Origin: Gigaspora margarita
Taxonomy: Eukaryota; Glomeromycota; Glomeromycetes; Diversisporales; Gigasporaceae
Assembly: GCA_009809945.1 (NCBI GenBank)
Contig: WTPW01000185.1
Coordinates: 310,661 to 374,660 of the forward strand
DNA length: 64,000 bases
Direction: 5' to 3'
Shown here in pieces: positions 34,640-45,644 of this stretch. Position numbers and translations under genes: made by a program. Under the pieces are notes generated by a model. It did not search any database. It saw nothing but the letters and a program-made list of their open reading frames with translations, and was not told the DNA's origin. The first letter of the stretch is position 1. The number at the start of each line of letters is the position of its first letter.

Positions 34640-35749
34640 ATAGTTATAGTTGTGATTATTATTGTAGTAATCTACAAATTTGATCAAAAACTATGTATAT
34701 ACATTGTAAGAGGCAAAAATGAACCTTATGTTTAAAAGTTACCACTATCTACTCTAAAATTAACTCTAATAACAGTAAGGCTTCGATTGAGGCATCGATA
34801 GATCTGGTTTAAGTAACTAGGGTCATAATAGAACTCTAGGCTATATTACAAGGCTCCAATATTAGATTATGGAATTTGGACTTATATTATGAATTTCTTG
34901 TATTGGGAGAGTTATCAGTTCATAATATAAACAACAGTTTATTAATTTTTAAGAATCTTTAGGATAATTACTAGAGTTAACACTTGCTAGTATGGAAAAG
35001 TATACAAGACCCTTTTTGCATAAAGCATAATTCTCAAGTTGAGCTCTAACCTTCGAAAAAAAGTAGAAGTGTTAGCTCTAAGACATTTTCTTTTTAACCA
35101 AAAATTGCTTTAATAAAACATATATTTAACTTGCACTCTTAGAATATTCATTATTCTAAGTAAAGTTGTGCATTAGTTGTAACTTTGTAACCTGCGATTT
35201 TGAACTCTGTTCAGTATAATCCAACTAAAGAAAGATTGAATTAATAACCTTTTATACAAAAACATAAATCAATTAACCTTAATTACCTGATTTATCATAC
35301 AATTTAATCTATTCCATTGTTAAAGGCCTTGATCACGTGATGATCGATAATAATATTAATGATTGCATTGGAGTCTTTCAACCTTTGCAACTAAAATAAA
35401 AAAGAATTATTAAATAGAGTGAGTTTTGAACAAACAGAAGAACTATTCACAAGAAATCTCAGAGATACTTACCTTTAGGGATGGCAAGTCACTATGTCCA
35501 ATTGGTCAATTTTTTTCCATTTTCAATTGGACATCAGCAAGACTCTAAAAGAACTTCAGACCCAGAACAAATCAACCACAGCCCTTTTTGCCTACCAATT
35601 CAAGGTTCAAGAGCCTTGCACTATTAAAAGACATTGGTTTGATTAGATAGTGGTATTGTTAGTGGTTTTTAACATATACTCAATACTCACCACTCTTACA
35701 ATATGCAGCATGTAATTATGGATAAGCCATTGTAGTTTATATTGGTAAT
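34640..35749. other. AT-rich stretch, no gene seen
   Basis: No open frame with coding character. CTAAGTAAAGTTG occurs at about 35155, the same word found at the unit joins of the Helitron array. Confidence 0.4.
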
Positions 35750-36019
35750 AATGAAAAGGTGAATTAGTATGTATTAGAATTATCACAATTTTTATTGTGA
35801 ATTACTATAAAAAATTTTGTAACAAACTTACTTGGCATATAATATGTTTAAAGATTGAGTTTGCAACGAAATTATTGTGGCTTCTATCAAGAATTACCAT
35901 AAAAATTCTCATACAATACTTGCTCATTATTCTAATAATCACAATATGTGGTTGGGGCTAAAGTCTATCTTTTAAATCTCAAAAATACAAAGTGTGCATA
36001 ACAAGTGAAAGTCAATTTT

Positions 36020-36735
36020 TTTTATTACAAATTTGACGAATCTATTATGACATTAATATTCAAATAAATAGATCATCATAATTGTTCATTTTTTAAATAT
36101 TCTCACAGTTTGATTACGGATTTTGGATACAGCAAATGAAAAACGGCAAAGTGCCAAAAACATTTTATTGGTATCGATAACTGATAGCAATCGATTTTTG
36201 ACTAGTAGTAATAAGATATTAATTTATAGTGATAGATCAATTACAAATTATGATGAATCTATTATGACATTAACATACAAATAAATAGATCGTCATATTG
36301 TTCATATTTTAAATATTCTCATGGTCTGATTACAGTTTATGGGGGTCATCTAAGGCAGAGTAGAATTACGTGACAATTGGCCAATCAAATTATCGAATTT
36401 TGATTATTCTTGGTGAAGCAAACAAAAAAGAGAAGTAAAACCTTAAAAAATACAAAAAATAGCAGTCTAAACCTACTTTGGTGTCTTAATTAAAAATGTC
36501 AGGAAGGCAATTTTGCTAACATATTATAATCTAAAACCTCTCTAACCCAGACTTAAGATGATCCTAACCCTAAAGTTAATTTGATAAAATATATTATAAG
36601 AATCTACTCTGCTTTAGACATTCCCAGTTTTTGGATACAGCAAATCAAAAACAGCAAAGTGCCAAAAATATTTTATTAGTATCGATAACTGATAGCAATT
36701 AATTTTTTACAAGTATGTAATAAGATCAGTATCTA
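36020..36735. repeat. tandem duplication (~215 bp) with insertion in copy 2
   Basis: Copies from about 36020 and 36240 share GAATCTATTATGACATTAA, AATAAATAGATC, TTTTGGATACAGCAAAT and GGTATCGATAACTGATAGC. The second is split by the element at 36341-36624. A diverged relative lies at 53740-53990. Confidence 0.7.
36341..36624. mobile_element. 284-bp element, hAT-like
   Basis: Inverted ends share TCTAA(G/A)GCAGAGTAGA. Direct repeats CAGTTTAT (36333-36340) and CAGTTTTT (36625-36632) differ by one base. The neighbouring tandem copy at about 36115 is uninterrupted, which confirms an insertion. Confidence 0.65.
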
Positions 36736-37296
36736 CCTGACCACAACATATACACACAATTACAAATATATTTTCTATACAATCATTCAATATACATTAC
36801 AAATCACATATATCATCCTGTGCCATCCGAATCATTATAATCCTTCTCTGAGTTGGAAAAATGAAAACCATTACCCCACCCAAAAAAAAAGGATTCTTCA
36901 AGAAATAGCATAGCAAACATCAAAAAAGTTGAATGGAAACCATCCCTCTGCACTTCATGTTATACAAGAAATGTGATCATCCTGGTATATATCATGCACA
37001 CATACACATATAGAACGTATGTAATTTTTCCACGATGCTAATTTCTTCATGCATATGCACAATGAAGCAATTACACGTAATGTAAGATATTTTTACAATA
37101 CCTACTAAAATAGGAAAAAATCTGATGAATATAGTACCTTCCAAAATAGGAAAAAATATAGCACACCAAAAAGTTAAACAGAACCATCCCTCTACATTTC
37201 ATGTAATCGTACTGGTATAAATTTTTGTTGCAAATAAAGGCATTCCATAAATAGTTAGTACATTCGCTTTAGTTTAATTTAGAAATTTATGTTTAA

Positions 37297-38150
37297 TTGA
37301 TACTCCGCCTGTCAACTGGAAAATAGGCAAAATGTGATGTGCTTCCATCTAAATTTTTTTTTACTAAGTTAACAATACATGTCCATTAATTGAAAGTTGT
37401 AGAGCTCGCTGAGGCGCATCTAATGGTGGTTAGACATCCAAATCGGCCCAGTGGATGGCGAGATATCGTTGAAAAATGATTGGCCGACTATATAAAAATC
37501 TGTGACAGAAATCACATGAAAATCACTATAAGCGAAATGTGGCATGCTTCTATCTAAAACTTTTTTTTTACTAAGTTAACGATACATGCCCATGAATTGA
37601 AAGTTGTAAAGCTTGTCGAGATGCATATAACAGTGGTTAGATCATCCAAATCGGCCCAGTGGATGGCGAGATATCATCAAAAAACGATTGGCCGACTATA
37701 TAAAATCTCTATGTAAACAATGTTTGTTTACATAGAGATTTTATATAGTCNGCCAATNGTTTTTNGATGATATCTCNCCANCCACTGGGCCGATTTGGAT
37801 GATCTAACNACCATTAGATGCGTCTCGACGAGCTCTACAACTTTCAATTAGTGGGCATGTATCGTTAACTTAGTAAGAAAAAAAGTTTAAGAAGGAAGCA
37901 CGCCACATTTCGCCTATAGTAATTTTCATATGTGATTTCTGTCACGGATTTTTATATAGTCGGCCAATCGTTTTTTGATGATATCTCGCCATCCACTGGG
38001 CCGATTTGGATAATCTAACCACTGTTAGATGCGCCTTGATGATCTACAACTTTCAATTAGTGGACATGTATCGTTAACTTAGTAAGAAAAAAATTTAGAT
38101 GGAAGCATACCACATTTCGCCTATTCTCTAGTTGACAGGCAGATTATCAA
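37297..38150. mobile_element. 854-bp foldback element at TTAA
   Basis: Flanked by TTAA (37293-37296 and 38151-38154). Ends TTGATACTCCGCCTGTCAACT and, reversed, TTGATAATCTGCCTGTCAACT. The whole element is a palindrome centred near 37724. Each ~410-bp arm holds two tandem copies of a ~215-bp module with GTTAACGATACATG, TTGAAAGTTGTA, CCAAATCGGCCCAGTGGATG and GATTGGCCGACTATATAAA. The paralogous locus has one intact TTAA (58837-58840). TTAA duplication is typical of piggyBac-type mobilisation. Ambiguous bases cluster just right of the centre, as expected where assembly of a hairpin is hard. Confidence 0.88.
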
Positions 38151-38348
38151 TTAAGGCTTTTTTTTTAAAAAAAAAAGAAAGTCAATAAATAAAGTATGTA
38201 TTGTATGCTAAAAATTTTTTTTTGTCAAACATTTAAATTAAATGATCTGTCATGTGGAATATTAGGAGTTTGGGTCAAAATTCTTACAAATAAAATTCTG
38301 ATAAATTTAACCAGAACTGTAGCTAACATTAGCTTAATGTACCTAACT

Positions 38349-38528
38349 AGGACCCCGAAATATACATAGATAGGTCAGGTTAATTAGAGGGTTACTAAAA
38401 AAGGAAAGATCTGCAGAAAAAACTTCAAAAATAAGCAAAAAAATTACTATAAATGGAAAAGATCTGCATAAAAACCTCAAAACTAAGCAAACTCATACCT
38501 GACCTATCTATGTATATTTCGGGGTCCT
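38349..38528. mobile_element. 180-bp MITE with 8-bp target duplication
   Basis: Perfect 32-bp inverted ends beginning AGGACCCCGAAATATACAT, flanked by ACCTAACT at 38341-38348 and 38529-38536. The interior contains two direct copies of AAAAGATCTGCA...CTCAAAACTAAGC. The paralog at about 59030 (AATGACCTAAATTG) is an empty site. hAT-type by duplication length. Confidence 0.88.
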
Positions 38529-39064
38529 ACCTAACTTGTCAGGATTTTAACTAAACTCAAATATTAGAAACAAATACGATTACTTCCAGAATATTCTGAT
38601 GTATTGATGGGAAAATTTTCCCATTACGTAAAAAAGAAAGTCTAGATATTATATAAATTGCATGCTTTCAAGAAATTGATGCAATTTAGCTTTAATTGTG
38701 AACAAATTTATAACTATAGAGCTTAAAAGCTAACAAAATGCTAATTGGACTTCAAAGTTCAAAGGTCAAATCATAATATTAAAGTTTGATTCAAAATAAT
38801 ATAACTATATTACAAATTAGTAATCAAATCTGAATACACCATAAGGTTTGTAACTGTGGGTAGTTATTACTATATAATAGTAATACAGGTTGACCCTGGC
38901 CCAATGGCCAGGTCGATTGGCAGGTCGACCTCAGCCTGCACCTTTGTGGGCTGGGCCAGTTGGTTAGAAAAGGTTAAAATTAATTCTCTTCTAAAACTAG
39001 CAATGGGCAATGCACGGGATGTGCAGGATTTAAAAACTCTCACGCAGGATTTTAATATAAGATT

Positions 39065-39321
39065 AGGTGAGACCAACTGCATTCAGTGTTTTACATAACC
39101 CCCCTTCCAAAGGAGGGGGGAGAGGGTGGTTCACATAGTAAAATTTTAAAAAATTTTTTTTCAAAAAAAATTTTTTCTGAATTGTTCCATAACTGTAAAA
39201 ATTTTCTGAAATATCCCATAGCTCTATGTATATTTATTTAAATTTTTTTTTACTATGAGGGAGAGAGGGGGACTCTAAGGAGGGGGGTAATATAAAATAC
39301 TAAATCCAGTTGGTCTCGCCT
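39065..39321. mobile_element. foldback element with C/G runs
   Basis: Ends AGGTGAGACCAACTG and, reversed, AGGCGAGACCAACTG, continuing as CATTCAGTGTTTTACATAA then a C-run on the left and the mirror image with a G-run on the right. Related to the element at 53526-53632. The interior is T/A homopolymer-rich. Confidence 0.65.
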
Positions 39322-39651
39322 TATCTGGCCTGCATTAGCATATCACCTGGCCTGAATTAACAAAATATCTGGCCTGATTAACATAAGTGGGCCAATTCCT
39401 AATTAGTATTTGATGTACTTACATAAAAATATTATGCATACATTAACTTTTTATTTATTTCTCATTCCACATATATATGTACATACAGAGATAATGTGCA
39501 AACTGTACGTTGAAATAAATTATTTAAATTGTCATTATTAATAAAGTGGGAATCTAGACTTTTAATTTCTTGCATAAAATAATATACCAAGAATATTGTG
39601 TACCATATGGGTAAAAATCTCCAATTTCAATAATTATTTCATATGAATGAT

Positions 39652-39871
39652 CGTATTTAATATAGCATGTGATCAGAGGGTTTAAATAGACAACTTCCGT
39701 AGTTGGGTTGTAGGTATGGCAGCTAGTGTAGAACCTTCGGGCGGACTACTTAAATTAGGCACCAAAAGTGCACGTGTGGCTAGTTGTATTCTCATTCATG
39801 TTATAAGATTAAATCAAGATTATTCTTAATAAAGTTACTGGCGAGACCGTCAAAGTTTAAAAAAAAAAAAA
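39652..39871 (+). mobile_element. poly(A) retrocopy with 16-bp target duplication
   Basis: Exact direct repeats ATTTCATATGAATGAT at 39636-39651 and 39872-39887 flank a 220-bp segment ending in 13 A residues, with AATAAAG about 30 bases before the tail. This is the product of LINE-type reverse transcription of a polyadenylated RNA. The source RNA is not recognised; no protein frame and no clear pol III boxes were seen. Confidence 0.8.
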
Positions 39872-39887
39872 ATTTCATATGAATGAT

Positions 39888-40392
39888 AAGGGTAAATAAA
39901 TTTGAACCAACCATTTATGTGGTTTAGATGATTATTGACTATTTGATCAAAAATTATAAGCTCGATTATAAATTTCTTATGAGTCATTTATAGATTTTTT
40001 TATATTTATAACCTAGTTATAAATTTTTGTATGTATGTACATTACTTGATCACTATAAATTTTAGTACATTTATACCTGATTATACACCTGATTATATAT
40101 AAATTTTTATACTCTTATGATTTGATCATTTTGTTACCATTATAATTTTTAAATATGTATTTATATAATAATATTTTAAAAAAAAATTGATAAAATTAAT
40201 TATTTGTAATCAATGCTATAAGATTTATAAGAAATGACTATTATTTTAACAAGAAATTACATTCCTCTTGATCATATATACATATATATATGTATATATA
40301 TTTATTAATCGTGAAAAATCCAGAGACTCTATTCGATCCCACAAATCCCACATGGATTCCACATAGGATTTTTTAAAAAATTGGGATTTGCC
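39888..40392. other. AT-rich stretch, no gene seen
   Basis: Contains short repeated ATAAATTTTTAT words and a TATACATATATA palindrome near 40280. No coding sequence. Confidence 0.45.
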
Positions 40393-40974
40393 CATTATTA
40401 TTGCTCATCTCGTCATGTGCCCCTTCCTCACATACAACAGTTGTGACCAACCTTTATAACTACAGTCACGTCCTTTTATGCAATGATGTAATACAATATT
40501 GGATAAGGTTGCAGAACAAGCTGCAGGATATCACGTGAGCCGATCTTTTCAAGGATAATACTTCAATCTTTTTGTTTGTTCCTTTTTTATTTTTGTGACA
40601 AGTCCAGTGACTCTATCATAATGTATCGCCTCTTTTGCTTAACCTTCTCTTCTTCCTCTTCTTTCTTCTTTTCTTTTTCTTTTGGGCAAGGTGGAGGGAA
40701 TAGCTGGACACAATGTTGAGCAGAAAATTCAAAGAACAAAGACATCAATGCAGATCATCAGGTTACCTAAAATACTATTTCGTCAGTGATCTGCTGTCAC
40801 ATGAAAAGTCTGGTGACTCGCAATAATGTTCTACCTTGTGACTTCATTCACAAGCTAATCATTATTATTGCTTGTCTCATCATGTGCCCCTTCCTTGTAC
40901 ACAACAGTCATGACCAACCTTCATAACTACAGTCATGTCTTTTTATGCAATGACGTAATACAATATGGGACTGT
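40393..40974 (+). repeat. direct repeats R1-R2-R1 of a duplicated unit
   Basis: R1 (GTGCCCCTTCCT...ATGCAATGA(T/C)GTAATACAATAT) occurs at 40393-40494 and 40861-40974. R2 (AGCTGGACACAATGTTGAGC through CACAAGCTAATCAT) occurs at 40701-40868 and again at 44220-44387. The order R1-R2-R1-R2 implies a tandem duplication of one unit, the second of which contains 3.2 kb between R1 and R2. Confidence 0.75.
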
Positions 40975-41108
40975 TGACAAGGATCGTACAATCTTGTGAT
41001 ATAAGAAAGACAATCCTGCATATACACATTCTAAGACATAATCATACCTACTCTGTAACATCATCTTACGTGACATCCTGTAAACATTCTTAACTCTTCT
41101 TACAATAC

Positions 41109-42480
41109 CTGTTCAGTATACCATATCAGTTGCTATTACTTACAAGCAGTATGGGGTGTACACACCTGCTTTATATCATTTCCCTTAACTGTAATTTGAA
41201 GCAGTATGGGTATTTACACTACCTTGTACTATACATGAATATATGCGTTTGTATGCCCTGTTTGCCTTTACACGAACATTTGTGTTCCTCTCCTTCCATT
41301 CTCTTTTTTTTTCTCTTTTTTTTTTCTACAATATCTGCAGTGTACTATATAGGTTACCCTTACCTTAAAGCAGTGTGGGATGTACCCCTGCTTCAATCTA
41401 TATGTCATTTCCCTTAACTGTAATTTTAGGCAGTGTGGGTGTTTGCACCCACCATGCTCATACCCACGTATAAACATATATGTCTGTATGCCTCATTCAT
41501 GCCTCTACACGAACCTGCGCATTCAATGTTTATTTCCAATACCCATTATCTATACTATACTATTACTTAAGAGTAGTGTGGGGGTGTACACAGCCACTTC
41601 AGTTCTGCATACTATACTGGTTACTATTACGCCAAAGCAGTGTGAGGTGTACATACACGCTTCAATATATATATGTCATTTCCTTAACCAAAATTTTTAG
41701 ACAGTGTGAGTGCTCACACCCACCATATTCATATTCACACACGAATATATGCATTTGTATGTCTTGCTTATTTCTTCTATCTGAACATGTGCTTTCAATT
41801 TCTTTTATTTTCTTCTTTCTCTCTTTCTTCTCTTTTTTTTCAGTATACTATATAAGTTATCCTTACCTAGAAGTAGTATGGGGTGTACACAGCTACTTTA
41901 CAGTAATTTTGGCAGTGTGGGGTATTCATACCTGTCTCACTTTTACCCACACACGAGCATATACATTCATATGCCTTTGTTTTTACTTCTACACAGATAT
42001 GTGTACTCATTTTCTTTCTCGCTCTCTTTTTTTTTTCTTTCCTTTCTTCATTTATTATTCCTTCTCTTTTTTTCTAATAAAACCTGTTCAGTATACTATA
42101 TAAGCCACCATTTCTTAAGAGCGGTGTGGGGTGTATACACCCACTTCAAATCCATATATCATTTATCATTTACTATAATTTTAGAAATGGTATAGGTATT
42201 TACACCTGCCTTACTTATACCCACATATGACTTATGCATTCGTATGCCTTGCTTGATCTTCTACATGAACTTGCGTATTCATTTTCTTTCTATTTTTTTT
42301 ACTTTAATCTGAAAGTGGTATGGGGTGTACACACCACCTATCTATACACACGAACATATACACATAAACATATATGTCCATATACCTTATTTTTATCCTT
42401 ACATGAATATACAGTTCGTCTCTTAGCCTATAATTCAAATGCAGTATAAGGTGTCTACACCTGCCTCAATACCCACATGG
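41109..42480 (+). repeat. ~235-bp pyrimidine-rich tandem array
   Basis: Five to six degenerate units, each with TTCAGTATACTATAT, an AGCAGT(A/G)TGGGGTGTACAC segment, ATATATGCATTTGTATG-like text and a CTTTCTTTTT tract. The array opens long Ser/Tyr/Phe-rich frames on the plus strand, up to 207 codons at 41480-42103, which I regard as incidental. Confidence 0.75.
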
Positions 42481-42529
42481 ACATCTGTGCTTGTATATCT
42501 ATTATATATCCAAACTATTTATTTTATTT

Positions 42530-43925
42530 TTATTTCCCATCTCTGCTAATTTCCATAATATCCAGATACTTTCTTTTCATCCCTTTCAACTCGAATTCTT
42601 CATTTACTGTGATTTAGATGTTTTTGTATTTAACATCGCATTTAATTTTATTGGTTTCCAAGAATTATTTCTTAAATTTGCTATCAAACCAATAGCCAAT
42701 CCTAGTGCTGATAATAGTTGCTGTAAGTTGTTTATTCTTTAATTATAATTCCTAAATTACTCAGCTGATTTCGAATAACAATCAGATGTTCCTTTACTAA
42801 TCTCTGGCCTTTACTCTAACCAATTTCTAAAATGACCAACTAATGTTAACCGATTTACCATCAAATTCACTTCTCTAGTTTGATATCTCAGATATAATGA
42901 CTCCAAAGCCATAAATATTAGCTGCTTGCATGAATAGTTTACCCTTTTAGGCTTCATGTACTATGTATGAAGGTATTCCCAGAATATAAAATCTTGGCAA
43001 ATCAAATCTTGAGACTAGATTGATTTAAGGTCTGAAACACAACTATATAGTACCTTCAATGAATAATATACAGTGTGAATTCACTCTTTTCTATTTCAAT
43101 AATTTGCTTGTTGTACCTCTCTCAGTACACTGAATCTATTTTAATCACAGTCACCAATCTCTAACTCTGCACAAACATGACCATATCAGCAGCTTCTCTT
43201 CTTTTTTTCTTTTTTGACTCTAATCCATCAAGATAACCACGTCTAACCATATTTGTTCCATGAGTGTGATCTCTGCAGATTTTGATATAACTGAAAGCCT
43301 TATGTTCATCTTTATAACAATATCCAACGCTATATGTTCCTTTCTCTTTAGCATTACATGTATTAGCAGATTTTTGGTAACAAACAAATGCCTTGTGTTC
43401 ATCCTTTCCAACTTCAATTTCTTTATGATGACAGACACCAACAGCTTTATTCCAATAGCATTACCTATATCTGCAGATTTTGATAACAAAATGAATGCTT
43501 TATATCTCTCCTTTTCAACTCTAATTTCTTTGGCTAATGCCTTTCTCTGCTTTGCTCATAAACAAATATCAAGATCTAGAGAAGTTAGCATAGCACTCTT
43601 GCAAGGTGCATCGTTATTGATTCTATTTCATATATTCTTGCAAAGTGCCTCAGCTAATGCATTTTCTCCTCTGATCCAAGATCACTCTTACTAAGATACA
43701 AGAAAGTCAACGTAGTGTTCTTTAGCTAATGCTTTCCTTGCTTTGCTCTTTAACGATTGTCTTTAAGATTCAAAGTATCAATGTAATATACTTGCATACA
43801 CATCCGTTAATGCTTCTTCTACTTCAGTTCCACAATACAAGGTTCAGAGAAGTTAGCCTAGCATTCTTGCAAAGTGCATCAGTTATTTCTTTTCCTCCTT
43901 CTGGTTCCAGAAATTATTGCGAGAA
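42530..43925 (-). pseudogene. fossil of LRR, Sel1-like and protein kinase gene(s)
   Basis: Read on the minus strand from high to low coordinates. RNI-type leucine-rich repeats: GGKEITDALCKNARLTSLNL (about 43830-43895) and GENALAEALCKN with MLTSLDLDI (43563-43670). These run directly into Sel1-like repeats: RKALAKEIRVEKERYKAF, ILLSKSADIGNAIGIK, HKEIEVGKDEHKAFVCYQ, KSANTCNAKEKG, YSVGYCYKDEHKAF (43210-43560). Then kinase C-lobe remnants: GIPSYIVHEA, KGKLFMQAANIYGFGVIISE and RPEISKGTSDCYSKSAE (42745-42995), where the usual APE and D-IYGFG residues have changed. Then another Sel1-like piece VERDEKK and KLAEMGNK (42530-42590). Frame changes and stops are frequent, so it is dead. Kinase plus Sel1 architecture is common in signalling proteins of mycorrhizal fungi; the LRR join may be rearranged. 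Confidence 0.7.
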
Positions 43926-44219
43926 TCTAAATTCTTTAACGTGATGTTCACACAACGAACCACAGTCAACAGCTTCACTTTAACAGCATTTTTCCAATTT
44001 GCATTTCATATAAGAAAACCAATATCTATGAAACTTCAAATATACAATCTAGTTCGCTTCACAATATTGGTATAATAATCCTCAGTTTACGAGTACATAT
44101 GAAAATAATTTGTTTTTTTTCCGAAAGTTATCAGCTGTGATATAGTAACGTGAAAATTTCTTGAAGACTTTGAAATTTCTCCTTTCTTCTTGATAAAATA
44201 CTGACTTGTTCTTGTGACA

Positions 44220-44387
44220 GAGCTGGACACAATGTTGAGCAGAAAATTCAAAGAACAAAGAGATCAATGCAGATTATCAGGCTACCTAAAATACCATTTT
44301 ATCAGTGATCTGCTATCACACAGAAAGTCCAGCGACTCGCAATAATGTCCCATCATGTGACTTTATTCACAAGCTAATCATCACTAT
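44220..44387 (+). repeat. R2 direct repeat, second copy
   Basis: Matches 40701-40868 over its length (AGCTGGACACAATGTTGAGC ... CACAAGCTAATCAT). Closes the duplicated unit that contains the array and the kinase fossil. Confidence 0.8.
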
Positions 44388-44929
44388 TTAAAACATATTT
44401 CAGTCTATAAATTAAATAAAAATCAGCTAGTAATTTATAATAATGTAAGGGAATTGACTTATTTAGTTGATAAACCAGCAAATAGCGAATATAATCTAAG
44501 TATCAGAATGTTCAGAGGCATAGTGTAATGGATTAAAATAGCGATAGTGTAAAATTTTCTATTTTTTTATATATATTATTTTATTTCATTATATTTTAGT
44601 TGTCGTGATTTTATTTACATGTTAAGTATTTGATAGTATTCCTAAATATATAAAATATTAATTCTTATGATAGAATCAATTAGTCATATAAATAAGAAAA
44701 TCACATTTGGTGGGAAAAGCGCAGTGCATTTAATTTCACGTCAATGCTGAATTTATAGCATCAACACTAAATCTATAGAGTCAACACTGAGTCTATAGTA
44801 CTAACACTAATTTATCAGTATAAACACTATAGAGATACAAAAATAATAAAGCTACATATAAGTTATTGATCCAATTTAATAAGTTCAACATTCAATTTAA
44901 AATGCAAGCAAATAATAAAAGTAAAACCC
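44388..44929. other. AT-rich stretch with short minisatellite
   Basis: At 44738-44835 the phrase TCAACACT(A/G)A(A/G)TCTATAG recurs four to five times with about 22-25 bp spacing. Otherwise nothing is seen. Confidence 0.5.
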
Positions 44930-45395
44930 TTATCTTTTGAATTTGACTTTAACCTTAATAAACCTTGCGAGACTCAATTCAATGAACTGAATTAACTTGT
45001 AACTTCATATTTGCTTATTATAACTTGAATTCTGTGTGATGAGTTTTGTTAATTCTTTTGAAATTGCTCACGTGACTCTGGTTATCAATTGAACTTCGTA
45101 TAATTTCCAAGTCAAAATTACCCTGATTACATCTCATCATCAACCCAAATCCAACGATACTTTTAATTATATATTTATTACCCACATTAATATCAATCAT
45201 TATCAGTATTACTCTATCATCCTATCACCTTTATAACCCAGTATCATTTCGTTCGTTAACCCTTTATCATTATAACCTCTCTCTCTTACTATCACTCTAT
45301 TTACTTCTCACCATAATCAGTTGGAGTTTAAATTGGCACTATTGTCTATATTGTTTTACCACTCTCCCAATTCAATCATTACAATAGACAATCAA
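44930..45395 (+). repeat. right part of the 33.6-34.6 kb LTR-like family
   Basis: Shares AACTTGAATTCTG-like text and GGAGTTTAAATTGGCACTAT followed by TGTCTATATTGTTTTACC with 34050-34640. Its left counterpart lies downstream at 46030-46270, the order expected of two partial LTRs around an internal region, or of rearranged pieces. Confidence 0.4.
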
Positions 45396-45644
45396 CCAAC
45401 ATAAAATATTAACATGCTGGAATTTTTCTCAAGAGCTAAAAGAATAAAAATTAATAATTTAATATCACTAGAATTCGACAAAAAATTACCTGATGGTCAT
45501 TTACACATTTAATATAAATAAATGTTGACTGATTCTGATCAAAAAAAATTACACAAGCAAAATATCGGCATGGTTGACCAGCCTGAGCTTTTTTGGGATC
45601 AGCCTCGGCCCACGATTTTTTTATCAACCCATATCACTACAGTA

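Larger units (their letters stand above)
37214..38870 (+). repeat. segmental duplication block 2, copy 1 (interrupted)
   Basis: Homologous to 58763-59375 once two insertions (37297-38150 and 38349-38528) are removed: AAATAAAGGCATTCCATAA, GAAAGTCAATAAATAAAGTA, GTGGAATATTAGGAGTTTGG, AACCAGAACTGTAGCTAAC and ATTGCATGCTTTC follow in order. Confidence 0.85.

Noticed and set aside
38856-39098. 80-codon frame with a balanced residue mix
   Set aside because: Lies at the border of inserted sequence and runs into a foldback element. The opposite strand is equally open and no family is recognised.
41480-42103. 207-codon frame as a membrane protein gene
   Set aside because: It runs across several units of a pyrimidine-rich tandem array, and overlapping frames on the same strand are open too. 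Hydrophobic residues come from T-rich sequence.
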